Shown in pieces: positions 30,588 to 39,629 of a DNA stretch of 64,000 bases (within the stretch, counting starts at the first letter, position 1; every line of letters starts with the position of its first letter). The notes below the pieces were generated by a model, which was not told where the DNA came from, did no database searches, and saw only the letters and a list, made by a program, of their open reading frames with translations. The stretch covers positions 62,001 through 126,000 of the forward strand of contig NZ_JAFEIG010000002.1 of assembly GCF_017495225.1 (NCBI RefSeq). The letters run 5' to 3'. The translations under genes and the position numbers were made by a program. The DNA comes from Daejeonella sp. GTDB taxonomy: Bacteria; Bacteroidota; Bacteroidia; Sphingobacteriales; Sphingobacteriaceae.

Positions 30588-31862
30588 ATGAAGAGAGATA
30601 AACTTATATTCAGCCTAATAGATGAGGAGCAGGTACGTCAAGAAACGGGACTTGAATTAATAGCTTCCGAGAATTTTGTTAGTAAGCAGGTTATGGAAGC
30701 TGCAGGTTCTGTGCTTACCAATAAATATGCTGAAGGCCTACCTGGTAAGCGTTATTATGGTGGATGTGAGGTTGTTGATGAGGTTGAAAATATCGCTATT
30801 GAGCGTGCTAAGCAGTTGTTTAATGCTAGCTGGGCCAATGTGCAGCCACATTCAGGCGCACAGGCAAATGCAGCGGTATTCTTAGGATTGTTAAATGCAG
30901 GAGATAAAATCTTGGGTTTCGATCTGTCGCATGGTGGGCACCTTACGCATGGATCTCCAGTAAATTTTTCCGGTAAAATCTATAAGCCTCATTTCTATGG
31001 AGTTGATCGCGAAAGCGGATTAATTGACTACAAGAAATTAGAGCAAGTAGCTTTGAAAGAAAAGCCGAAACTTATTATTTGTGGCGCTTCGGCCTATTCG
31101 CGCGATTGGGATTATAAATTTATTAGATCTGTAGCTGATGAAATTGGCGCTTTAGTATTGGCTGATATTTCTCATCCTTCTGGCTTAATTGCCCGTGGTT
31201 TGCTAAATGATCCACTTCCGCATTGCCATGTGGTAACTACTACCACGCATAAAACATTGAGAGGCCCGAGGGGTGGAATGATCTTATTGGGTAAGGACTT
31301 TGAAAATCCTATGGGACATAAAACTCCGAAGGGAGACATTAGAATGATGTCTTCGGTATTGGATATGGCAGTTTTTCCGGGCACTCAGGGTGGACCGCTA
31401 GAGCATATTATCGCTGCAAAAGCCATTGCCTTTGGCGAAGCTTTGAGCGAAGATTATATGAAATATATTATTCAGGTGAAGAAAAATGCAGAAGCTATGG
31501 CCGCAGCATTTGTTAGTCGTGGGTATCAATTAATTTCGGGCGGGACTGATAATCACATGATGCTTATCGACTTGAGAAATAAAAATATTACTGGTAAGGA
31601 TGCTGAAAATGCTTTAGGCGAAGCGTCAATCACGGTTAATAAAAATATGGTTCCTTTTGATGATAAATCACCATTTGTAACTTCAGGTATTCGTGTGGGT
31701 ACCGCTGCTGTGACCACTCGTGGTTTAAAGGAAAAACACATGGAAAAGATTGTGGAGCTTATTGATGAGGTAATTACCAAACCGGATAGTGCTACTAATG
31801 CTAAAAAAGTAAGTAAGAAGGTGAATGAAATGATGGGAAAGCATCCGCTTTACGCGAAATAA
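30588..31862 (+). CDS. glyA: Serine hydroxymethyltransferase
   Basis: [55 protein letters not shown]. Confidence 0.97.
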   Translation: MKRDKLIFSLIDEEQVRQETGLELIASENFVSKQVMEAAGSVLTNKYAEGLPGKRYYGGCEVVDEVENIAIERAKQLFNASWANVQPHSGAQANAAVFLGLLNAGDKILGFDLSHGGHLTHGSPVNFSGKIYKPHFYGVDRESGLIDYKKLEQVALKEKPKLIICGASAYSRDWDYKFIRSVADEIGALVLADISHPSGLIARGLLNDPLPHCHVVTTTTHKTLRGPRGGMILLGKDFENPMGHKTPKGDIRMMSSVLDMAVFPGTQGGPLEHIIAAKAIAFGEALSEDYMKYIIQVKKNAEAMAAAFVSRGYQLISGGTDNHMMLIDLRNKNITGKDAENALGEASITVNKNMVPFDDKSPFVTSGIRVGTAAVTTRGLKEKHMEKIVELIDEVITKPDSATNAKKVSKKVNEMMGKHPLYAK

Positions 31863-31882
31863 TTTTATTATTAAATAGTATG

Positions 31883-31917
31883 ATCCCTCATTGCAATTGT
31901 GATGAGGGATTTTTTTT
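31883..31917 (+). terminator. Intrinsic terminator downstream of glyA
   Basis: Perfect 9-bp stem ATCCCTCAT / ATGAGGGAT with 10-nt loop followed by T7. Confidence 0.88.
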
Positions 31918-31962
31918 GGGTAATAATTCTAAGCAAGACAGATTTTGTGTCGCTGTGCATGT

Positions 31963-32054
31963 CCCCCTCTCCGAGGGGGTAGGGGGAGGTTTAATAAATA
32001 ATCACTTTTCTGCCAAGTAGTTTCCACCCCCTTTTATTCCCCCGCCTGCGGGGG
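31963..32054. repeat. G/C-hairpin-bounded intergenic element (CCCCCTC-TCC-GAGGGGG ... CCCCCGC-CT-GCGGGGG)
   Basis: Two perfect 7-bp-stem hairpins (31963-31979 and 32039-32054) bounding a segment with further near-inverted AGGGGGAGG/CCACCCCCT. Confidence 0.75.
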
Positions 32055-32154
32055 ATAAGGGCGCATATTCACCCCTGATAAATTAGCGTATTTGTTTTTA
32101 AAGCTCGATTTTAATTTTGTTTCAATCAAGGAGTAAAGTGTTAATTCAAACACC

Positions 32155-32853
32155 TCATTCCGCATAAGCAATTGTACAGATACTAATTTTTACTCCTTCA
32201 ATTTCCTGTAGTAAAAGACTACAAGCCTCTAAAGTTGCCCCAGTTGTCATTACATCATCAATGAGCATGATATGCTTGTTTATCAATTCTGATTTTTCTT
32301 TGACATCAAAGGCGCTGACTAAATTTTCATATCGCGCATAGCGTGATTTCTTGGTTTGAGTTTCTGTATTTTCAAGCCTCACCAAATTTTTGGTGTTGAT
32401 AGGGATATTCAGGATCGCTGAAAGTCCCTTAGCAATACATTCACTCTGATTATAACCTCTTTTTTTAAACTTTGCAGGATGCAGTGGAATAGGCATAATT
32501 AAGTCTGATTTTTTGAAAATATCTGACCTTTTTAGCTCATAGGCATAGAGTTCACCGAGGCGGATGCCGGTCTCCGGACTTTTCCTATACTTCAGTTTAT
32601 GCATCATGTTTTGTATTCTGCTGCCCTTGCGGAAATACAAGAAAGCAATGGTCTGCACAAAAGGGAATCTGCCCCATAATTGCCTGGCCATCTTGTTGTT
32701 AGGGTCTTCGTGAAAGTTTGTTTGTGGGAGATGATAGACACAGTTGGTGCATATTATACGCTCATTTTTGAATAAACTTTTGCCACAAGCAGCACAAAGT
32801 TCAGGAAAGAACAGAGCTAATAAATCTCCTAAATAGCCTAAATTTTTTTTCAT
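32155..32853 (-). CDS. ComF family phosphoribosyltransferase-like protein
   Basis: Zinc-finger CAACGKSLFKNERIICTNC and PRPP motif IMLIDDVMTTGATLEAC. Confidence 0.92.
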   Translation of the reverse strand: MKKNLGYLGDLLALFFPELCAACGKSLFKNERIICTNCVYHLPQTNFHEDPNNKMARQLWGRFPFVQTIAFLYFRKGSRIQNMMHKLKYRKSPETGIRLGELYAYELKRSDIFKKSDLIMPIPLHPAKFKKRGYNQSECIAKGLSAILNIPINTKNLVRLENTETQTKKSRYARYENLVSAFDVKEKSELINKHIMLIDDVMTTGATLEACSLLLQEIEGVKISICTIAYAE

Positions 32854-32938
32854 GATTTAATTTAGGATTTGAGAATGGGATTGAACTCTAGTGTGTCGAC
32901 TTATTTAGTAAACGGTAGGTTTTGCCGCGATTTAACCG

Positions 32939-33113
32939 GGTACGGTGACAATATCGACCAGAGGAGCTCTCTGATGATTGATAGAATTCATCAAATAGGA
33001 AGGTAGGGACAGGTCGCGACCTGTCCTCTAACTCCATCAAAAAACCATCACCATTTTTATCTTTATGAACCTTAATTTCTTAATGTTTTTAATCTGAACC
33101 ATTAAGGGATTAA
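32939..33113. repeat. Intergenic direct repeat X, copy 1
   Basis: GGTACGGTGACAA..CGACCAGAGGAGCTCTCTGATGATTGATAGAATTCAT...; near-identical to 33606-33780. Confidence 0.88.
33007..33026. repeat. Palindromic repeat copy 4: GGACAGGTCGCGACCTGTCC
   Basis: Perfect copy inside direct repeat X copy 1. Confidence 0.92.
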
Positions 33114-33170
33114 GAAGAATTAAGAAATAGATTAATCACAATTATTTCACAGATTTTTTCGCGTCTCAGC

Positions 33171-33255
33171 GTCATTGCGAGGGTTAATTAATGTTATTAA
33201 AATCAATATAAATGACGTTAAATTGCAATGTACTAAATTTTCAACTGATTGATTT
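33171..33255. repeat. Intergenic direct repeat Y, copy 1
   Basis: TCATTG..AGGGTTAATTAATGTTATTAAAATCAATATAAATGACGT...TTTCAACTGATTGATT, repeated at 33420-33505. Confidence 0.82.
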
Positions 33256-33291
33256 TATTTATTGCAATGGATTGAAATCCGTTGCTACAAG

Positions 33292-33364
33292 ATGGGTCGT
33301 CCCGATGGGACTGGTAAATAGTTCAATACTGGTAAATACATAAAAGAGCCAAGGCTCGACCCAT
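33292..33364. repeat. Branched-hairpin repeat element (ATGGGTCG ... CGACCCAT)
   Basis: Outer 8-bp perfect inverted repeat enclosing GTCCC-GAT-GGGAC and GAGCC-AA-GGCTC hairpins and two direct CTGGTAAATA copies. Confidence 0.75.
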
Positions 33365-33419
33365 ATTTTAAGGCAGGAATTTATTCCTGTTCTGTACCCA
33401 TGTGAATAGTTAATGGTTC

Positions 33420-33505
33420 GTCATTGAAAGGGTTAATTAATGTTATTAAAATCAATATAAATGACGTAAAACTAGAACTCGACATAAATTTCAACTGATT
33501 GATTA
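33420..33505. repeat. Intergenic direct repeat Y, copy 2
   Basis: See copy 1 (33171-33255). Confidence 0.82.
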
Positions 33506-33605
33506 TTAATGAAGTATAAAAAATGTCAATTGTAGAACATCCCTGTGAGATCCTCACTGCGTAAATCTCCTTAAATCTGTAGGAGAAAAAATGGAGCAAT
33601 TGGCT

Positions 33606-33780
33606 GGTACGGTGACAACACCGACCAGAGGAGCTCTCTGATGATTGATAGAATTCATGAAATAGGAAGGTAGGGACAGGTCGCGACCTGTCCTCTAACT
33701 CCATCAAAAAACCATCACCATTTTTATCTTGATGTGCCTTAATTTCTTAATATTTTTTAAAATGTACCATTAAGGGATTA
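33606..33780. repeat. Intergenic direct repeat X, copy 2
   Basis: Offset +667 from copy 1, most positions identical. Confidence 0.88.
33674..33693. repeat. Palindromic repeat copy 5: GGACAGGTCGCGACCTGTCC
   Basis: Perfect copy inside direct repeat X copy 2. Confidence 0.92.
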
Positions 33781-33796
33781 AAAAAATTATTAAATC

Positions 33797-34840
33797 TTAA
33801 CTCTTCACAGCCAACTGCCCACAGGCAGCGTCAATGTCTTTCCCTCGGCTTCTTCTAATATTGGTATTGATGCCGTTTTTACGGAGATGTGCCGCAAATG
33901 CTTCAATTTTATCAATCCCCGCATTTTCATAATCGGCAAAGCTGATTGGGTTGTACTCAATAATATTTACCTTACAAGGGATATGTCGGCAGAATTTTAC
34001 AAGCTCCTCGGCATCGCTAATATTATCGTTGAAATCGTTAAAAACGATGTACTCGTAGGTAACGGGATTTTTAGTCTTGGAATAAAAATATTTCAAAGCC
34101 TCAGCCAATGCTTTTAAAGAGTTTTGCTCGTTAATAGGCATAATGGTATTCCGCTTTTCATCATTTGCAGCATGGAGAGAAAGGGCTAAATTAAATCGGA
34201 CCTCATCATCCCCCAGTTTTTTAATCATTTTGGCAATGCCTGCAGTTGATACCGTAATGCGCTTGGCAGCCATGTTTAAGCCGTCTTTTGCGGTAATTCG
34301 CTCCACCGACTTTAATACATTAGCATAGTTCAAAAGAGGCTCACCCATACCCATGTACACAATATTGCTCAATGGAATTCGATAGTTCTCCTTCGCTTGC
34401 TTATCTATTAAAACTACTTGATCGTATATCTCATCGGCATTTAAATTACGCTTACGATCCATGTATCCCGTAGCACAAAATTTGCATGTCAGACTACAGC
34501 CAACTTGTGAACTAACACATGCCGTCATGCGGTCGGTTGCCGGAATTAAAACGCCCTCAATAATATTATTATCATAAAGCATGAAGGTGCTTTTTATGGT
34601 TTTATCGGCGCTAAATTGCGATTGATGTACCTTTACATTATTAATTGTAAAGCTTTCCTTCAATTTCTCTCTCAATGCTTTGGAAAGATTACTCATCTCC
34701 TCAAAATCAGTACAGGATTTCTCCCATAGCCACTCATATACCTGCTTAGCCCTAAATGCAGGCTCTGCAATGGAGATGAAGTGCTCTTTTAGCTTATCAG
34801 GGGATAAACTGCGAATGTCTATTTTTTGAGAATCTTGCAT
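33797..34840 (-). CDS. rlmN: 23S rRNA (adenine2503-C2)/tRNA (adenine37-C2) methyltransferase, radical SAM
   Basis: CSLTCKFCATGYM radical-SAM motif, GMGEPLLNYANV, RRSRGKDIDAACGQL. Start moved from the track's 34870 to MQDSQKIDIRSL at 34840 because a TAnnTTTG box lies between them. Confidence 0.93.
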   Translation of the reverse strand: MQDSQKIDIRSLSPDKLKEHFISIAEPAFRAKQVYEWLWEKSCTDFEEMSNLSKALREKLKESFTINNVKVHQSQFSADKTIKSTFMLYDNNIIEGVLIPATDRMTACVSSQVGCSLTCKFCATGYMDRKRNLNADEIYDQVVLIDKQAKENYRIPLSNIVYMGMGEPLLNYANVLKSVERITAKDGLNMAAKRITVSTAGIAKMIKKLGDDEVRFNLALSLHAANDEKRNTIMPINEQNSLKALAEALKYFYSKTKNPVTYEYIVFNDFNDNISDAEELVKFCRHIPCKVNIIEYNPISFADYENAGIDKIEAFAAHLRKNGINTNIRRSRGKDIDAACGQLAVKS

Positions 34841-34846
34841 TATTTG

Positions 34847-34854
34847 CAAAAATA
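34847..34854 (-). promoter_or_regulatory. Candidate -7 box (TATTTTTG) for rlmN
   Basis: CAAAAATA on +, 6 bp upstream of the proposed rlmN ATG. Confidence 0.45.
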
Positions 34855-34881
34855 CGAATTTTTTGTTCATTCACCGCGTAG

Positions 34882-34900
34882 GGATAGGTCGCTATCTGTC
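34882..34900. repeat. Degenerate relic of the GGACAGGTCGCGACCTGTCC palindrome
   Basis: GGATAGGTCGCTATCTGTC preceded by GTAG; three substitutions versus the perfect form. Confidence 0.6.
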
Positions 34901-35223
34901 ATTAAGAGTACATAGTATTAAGTACATAGTATTTAGATAGAAAGGACGCAAATCAGTAAAATTTATTTTTTTGGTACCTCCACCTTAATAACCTTAATGT
35001 TTGAACTATTTGTTCTATATTTTACTTTTTGTGTAAACCTATTTCAGGACAAGACAGTCGCCAGTCTGACAAAGATAACTCATTTCCTACCTCCAAGAAC
35101 TAGGCTTCGAGAACCTCAGCCACCGGGTAACTGATAACCTACATCTGTCAACAGACAACTCTCCACCTTAGATGTCGCTAGCCTGACAACTGACAACTGC
35201 CAACCGATACCACCCCCTACAAT

Positions 35224-35253
35224 TTGCCTTTCCACTTTAATCTCCTACTTTTG
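35224..35253 (+). promoter_or_regulatory. Bacteroidota-type promoter TTG-N19-TACTTTTG
   Basis: -33 TTG (35224-35226) and -7 TACTTTTG (35246-35253) with 19-nt spacing, ending 4 nt before the ATG at 35258. Confidence 0.6.
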
Positions 35254-35257
35254 CTTT

Positions 35258-36433
35258 ATGCCTAGATACCTCAGCGCAGATTATATTTTTCCAATTAGTT
35301 CTGAACCTATCAAGGATGGAATAATCATGCTTCATGAGTCGGGCGAGATTCTTGATGTATTTAGCCCCAATCAATTTTCTGATCTATCCGCACCTATAGA
35401 ATATCATAAAGGCATCATTGTCCCAGGCTTTGTAAATGCACATTGCCATTTGGAGCTTTCGCATATGCTCGGTAAAATCCCCCAAAGAACTGGCTTAGTG
35501 AGTTTTATCAAGTCGGTAATTACTCAAAGAGCAGCCGATGAAGCAGAAGCTTTAGAAGCCATGAAAATTGCCGACCAAAGCATGTTTGATAATGGCATTG
35601 TTGCGGTTGGAGATATCTCAAATATGGCTCTATCGGCTTCAGTAAAAAGGAATAGCAAAATTTTTTACCATACTTTTATCGAGCTTCTTGGCTTTGATCC
35701 CCAAAGGGCTAAAATGGTATTCCAAAAGGCAATGGAACTGCAGACTGAATTTTTGCCGCTCAAAACATCTATCGCCCCTCATGCCCCATACTCGGTCTCA
35801 AAGCAGCTTTTCGGATTATTGAAATCCTATTCCGACGAGCATAATAACCTTTTTAGCATGCATAATCAGGAAAGTGAACCTGAAAACGAATTTTTCTTAA
35901 GTAAAAAAGGCTCTTTCATCGATTTCTATAAAATATTAGGTCTAAATATTGATTTTTTTGAAGCTCAGGGGCAGACTTCCTTACAATCGGTTTTGCCATT
36001 AATCTCTGATAATCAGAAGGTTCTGCTTGTTCATAATACCTTTACAAATGCTGAGGATATCGCCAAAGCGAAAGAATCAAACAAAGAATTAAATTGGTGT
36101 TTTTGTCCCAATGCAAATCAATATATTGAAGGTCAATTGCCTGATATTGAATTATTTATAAATTCGGGTTTTAATATCACCCTCGGGACTGATAGTTTAG
36201 CTTCGAATGAAAAACTGTGTATCTTATCTGAAATGCAAAGTATTAAAAAGTATTTCCCTCATCTGCCAACGAGCGAAATGATGAAGTGGGCAACTATTAA
36301 TGGGGCACAATTTTTAGGGATAGATAAGACTTTTGGATCCATTGAAAAAGGGAAAATTCCAGGCTTAAACCTTATTTCAGGTGTTGAAGGGATGGAGATA
36401 GGGCCTTTTTCAAAAGTCATGAGACTGATATAA
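35258..36433 (+). CDS. Amidohydrolase family protein (possible aminodeoxyfutalosine deaminase-like)
   Basis: IIVPGFVNAHCHLELSHMLG, SIAPHAPYSVS, LLVHNTF, TLGTDSLASN metal-ligand motifs. Confidence 0.82.
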   Translation: MPRYLSADYIFPISSEPIKDGIIMLHESGEILDVFSPNQFSDLSAPIEYHKGIIVPGFVNAHCHLELSHMLGKIPQRTGLVSFIKSVITQRAADEAEALEAMKIADQSMFDNGIVAVGDISNMALSASVKRNSKIFYHTFIELLGFDPQRAKMVFQKAMELQTEFLPLKTSIAPHAPYSVSKQLFGLLKSYSDEHNNLFSMHNQESEPENEFFLSKKGSFIDFYKILGLNIDFFEAQGQTSLQSVLPLISDNQKVLLVHNTFTNAEDIAKAKESNKELNWCFCPNANQYIEGQLPDIELFINSGFNITLGTDSLASNEKLCILSEMQSIKKYFPHLPTSEMMKWATINGAQFLGIDKTFGSIEKGKIPGLNLISGVEGMEIGPFSKVMRLI

Positions 36434-36445
36434 ATCATTTTAGCC

Positions 36446-37390
36446 ATGAATGCAATAAAAAAACTATTCAATATTGAGTATCCCATTATCCAGGGGGGTA
36501 TGGTTTGGTGTAGTGGCTGGCGTTTGGCTTCGGCGGTAAGTAATAGCGGCGGACTAGGATTGATTGGGGCGGGATCGATGTATCCAGAGGTTTTGCGAGA
36601 GCATATTCAGAAATGTAAGCTTGCAACAGATCGTCCTTTTGGCGTAAATGTTCCTCTCTTATATCCTGATATTGAGCAGATTATGAATATAATCGTTGAG
36701 GAAAAGGTGAATATTGTTTTTAGTTCGGCGGGGAATCCTGCCTTGTGGACTCCCTTTTTGAAGGAGAATAATATTTCTGTGGTACATGTTATTGCCAATA
36801 AGAAATTTGCTCAAAAGGCGGAGCAATGTGGCGTTGATGCTATCGTTGCCGAGGGATTTGAAGCTGGCGGGCATAATGGACGCGAAGAAACTACAACGCT
36901 ATGCTTAGTGCCCGAAATTTGTGATGCGGTATCTATTCCGGTTATTGCTGCCGGTGGAATTGGGAGTGGAAGAGCCATGCTCGCTGCCTTTGCCTTAGGT
37001 GCTCAAGGAGTACAAATAGGTTCTTTATTTGCGGCTTCAAGCGAATCATCGGCACATGCAAATTTCAAAAATGCAATTATTGAAGCCCAAGAAGGGGATA
37101 CCAAACTTAGTTTAAAGTCGCTCGTGCCAGTCCGTTTGCTCAAAAATGATTTTTACTCTCAGGTAGCTAAGGCTGAGGCCGAAGGGGCCAATAGACAAGA
37201 ATTAATGGATCTTTTAGGCAAGGGAAGGGCAAAAAAAGGAATGTTTAATGGTGATTTGGTAGAAGGTGAGCTTGAAATCGGACAAATTGCATCGGCTATT
37301 CATGAAGTTAAACCTGCTTCCCAAATTCTTAATGAATTATGGACAGAATTTCTGCTAGAGAAAGATCGATTGAGTAATTTAAAATTTTAA
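36446..37390 (+). CDS. Nitronate monooxygenase-like FMN enzyme (NPD/2-nitropropane dioxygenase family)
   Basis: YPIIQGGMVWCSGWRLASAVSNSGGLGLIG, VAEGFEAGGHNGREE, IPVIAAGGIGSGRAMLAAFALGAQGVQIGSLF. Confidence 0.88.
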   Translation: MNAIKKLFNIEYPIIQGGMVWCSGWRLASAVSNSGGLGLIGAGSMYPEVLREHIQKCKLATDRPFGVNVPLLYPDIEQIMNIIVEEKVNIVFSSAGNPALWTPFLKENNISVVHVIANKKFAQKAEQCGVDAIVAEGFEAGGHNGREETTTLCLVPEICDAVSIPVIAAGGIGSGRAMLAAFALGAQGVQIGSLFAASSESSAHANFKNAIIEAQEGDTKLSLKSLVPVRLLKNDFYSQVAKAEAEGANRQELMDLLGKGRAKKGMFNGDLVEGELEIGQIASAIHEVKPASQILNELWTEFLLEKDRLSNLKF

Positions 37391-37393
37391 TAG

Positions 37394-37666
37394 ATGAAAC
37401 ATTTAGATATTGTAGTAAGCGGCAAGGTGCAAAAAGTATCGTATAGAGCTGTGATTAAGGCAGTTGCCGATCAGCTTGGGATAAAAGGGACTGCACTAAA
37501 TAAGCCTGATGGGACTGTTTTCATTGAAGCCGAGGGTGACGATTTTTCTTTAGAGCTCTTTCTTGAATTTTGCGAAAAGGGTTCAGATAGGTCGGTAGTA
37601 GAAAATGTAAGTCCGACGGAGGGCGAATTAAAAAACTATCGTAATTTTGAAATTGTAAAGAAATAA
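37394..37666 (+). CDS. Acylphosphatase
   Basis: SGKVQKVSYRAVIKAVADQLGIKGTALNKPDGTVFIEAEG retains the phosphate-loop Arg and the catalytic Asn. Confidence 0.85.
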   Translation: MKHLDIVVSGKVQKVSYRAVIKAVADQLGIKGTALNKPDGTVFIEAEGDDFSLELFLEFCEKGSDRSVVENVSPTEGELKNYRNFEIVKK

Positions 37667-37693
37667 TTTTATTCATGCTAAACCATAACCTCC

Positions 37694-39196
37694 TTGTCAG
37701 CAATTAAGAAATTTGCCGGTCAGACTGCGATTTACGGGTTTACCACTGTAATTACTCGTTTTCTAAACTTCTTTCTTACCCCAATTTATGTGGGGCTCTA
37801 CTCCCCAAAAGTGTATGGTATCTTTTCGGTGATGTATAGTTGGGCCTCCATGCTCAATGCGGTGCTGGCTTTTGGGATGGAAACAACCTATTTCCGCTAC
37901 TTAAACAAGTATGAAAACGATAAGCAGAAGGTGTATAATAATACCTTTTTCACGATTTTCATGTTGGCATTAATTTTCCTGCTTTTTAGTGTTTTATTTG
38001 TCGATGATATTGCTGCATGGATGCAAATGGGTGATGTTTATGACCCCGATTATGCCCGGTATATCAATTATTTTATTTATATTCTTGTACTTGATGCCTT
38101 GGCAGTCATTCCTTTTGCCAAATTAAGAGCCGATGGAAAACCTATCCGCTATAGCTTCATCAAAGTGCTTAATATTTTAACTTTTGTAGGATTTAACCTG
38201 CTATTCATTTTTATTTTACCCCTAATTATAAAAGAGAATTGGTATGGTGCAGAGTTTATAAGCTCTTGGTATAGAGATTCTTGGGTTGGATATGTATTTA
38301 TTTCAAACCTGATTGCGAGTTTGATAACCCTATTACTTTTATTACCCGAACTATTTAAATTAACCTTCAGTTATGATTTCAAATTGCTGAAAGAGATGTT
38401 TATTTACAGTCTGCCGGTTTTAATTGCCAATATCTCCTTCATCATCAATGAAAATATCGACAAGGTTTTTTTAGGAAAATTATTGCCTCCAGGGATATCT
38501 GATCAGGAGGTAGGAATTTATGCGGCATGCTGTAAAATCGCTATTTTTCTAAGTATTTTCATTAATGCATTCCGCCTCGGGGCTGAGCCATTTTTCTTTA
38601 GCCATGCGAAGAATAAAAATTCGGGCGAAACCTATGCCAAAATCATGAATTATTTTGTGATTGCTGTATGCTTGATCTTTGTTTTTCTGGTAGCCAATAT
38701 TGAACTTTTAAAGTATTTTATTAAGGGTAAAGATGCGGCAGAACAGGCTATGTACTGGTCGGGATTAAAGATTGTACCTATTTTACTATTCGCTTATGTG
38801 AGTCTTGGAATTTATATCAATCTTTCCATTTGGTATAAATTATCTGATCAAACACGCTATGGTTTATATATTTCGGGTATTGGGGCGATTTTAACAATCA
38901 TCCTAAACCTAATTTTTATTCCCCAATACGGCTATTTAGCTTCCGCATGGATTTCACTAACAGCTTATACGGTGATGATGGTACTTTCTTATATCTGGGG
39001 ACAACAAAATTATCCCATTCCTTATAATCTTAAAAGGAATTTGGTCTATCTGCTAAGCTCCCTTTGTATTGTTTTTGTCGCATTTGTAGTATTTGACCGT
39101 AATTTACTGATTGGGAATGCCCTCTTTCTTATATTTGCCGGAACAATAATTTTTATTGAACGTAAAGAGTTAAAAGCAATTTTCGGCCTAAAATGA
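37694..39196 (+). CDS. Polysaccharide/lipid flippase (MOP superfamily), second in window
   Basis: [44 protein letters not shown], multiple TM segments; TTG start. Confidence 0.87.
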   Translation: MSAIKKFAGQTAIYGFTTVITRFLNFFLTPIYVGLYSPKVYGIFSVMYSWASMLNAVLAFGMETTYFRYLNKYENDKQKVYNNTFFTIFMLALIFLLFSVLFVDDIAAWMQMGDVYDPDYARYINYFIYILVLDALAVIPFAKLRADGKPIRYSFIKVLNILTFVGFNLLFIFILPLIIKENWYGAEFISSWYRDSWVGYVFISNLIASLITLLLLLPELFKLTFSYDFKLLKEMFIYSLPVLIANISFIINENIDKVFLGKLLPPGISDQEVGIYAACCKIAIFLSIFINAFRLGAEPFFFSHAKNKNSGETYAKIMNYFVIAVCLIFVFLVANIELLKYFIKGKDAAEQAMYWSGLKIVPILLFAYVSLGIYINLSIWYKLSDQTRYGLYISGIGAILTIILNLIFIPQYGYLASAWISLTAYTVMMVLSYIWGQQNYPIPYNLKRNLVYLLSSLCIVFVAFVVFDRNLLIGNALFLIFAGTIIFIERKELKAIFGLK

Positions 39197-39624
39197 CAAT
39201 CAGGATAATAAATAAATCGGAGCACCCACTGCCAGCCTATGAAACTTTAGCTTCGGCAGGGATGGATTTGAGAGCAAACTTAAGCGAGCAAGTGCTATTA
39301 AAACCTATGGAACGTAAATTAGTCCCAACCGGTTTATTTATCGAGCTACCCCTAGGTTTTGAGGCTCAAATCAGACCTAGAAGCGGTTTAGCATTGAAGT
39401 ATGGCATTACGGTTTTAAACTCTCCTGGTACCATTGATGCCGATTATAGGGGTGAGATAAAAATTCTGCTTATCAATTTCTCTGATACCAATTTTGAGAT
39501 TAATAATGGTGATCGAATTGCTCAAATGATTGTGGCTAAGCATGAGCAAGTAATTTGGGAGGCTGTAGAATCACTTTCAGACACCCTTCGTGGTGCGGGT
39601 GGATATGGCCATACGGGATTATAA
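39193..39624 (+). CDS. dut: dUTP diphosphatase
   Basis: [70 protein letters not shown]. Confidence 0.97.
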   Translation: MTIRIINKSEHPLPAYETLASAGMDLRANLSEQVLLKPMERKLVPTGLFIELPLGFEAQIRPRSGLALKYGITVLNSPGTIDADYRGEIKILLINFSDTNFEINNGDRIAQMIVAKHEQVIWEAVESLSDTLRGAGGYGHTGL

Positions 39625-39629
39625 AAGAC

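Noticed and set aside
33381-33707. 108-aa minus-strand ORF between comF and rlmN
   Set aside because: It runs through repeat copies Y2 and X2 including the palindrome; no recognisable domain; composition follows the repeats.
32939-33780. CRISPR array
   Set aside because: Only two copies each of two long repeats, no regular short repeat/spacer pattern and no cas genes.
34841-34870. N-terminal extension MNKKFVFLQI of rlmN
   Set aside because: Contains the probable -7 promoter box; the downstream Met (34840) fits the family start.
39555-39629. N-terminal extension of the TPR ORF overlapping dut
   Set aside because: Encodes [25 protein letters not shown] from out-of-frame dut sequence; the ATG at 39630 gives a proper signal peptide.
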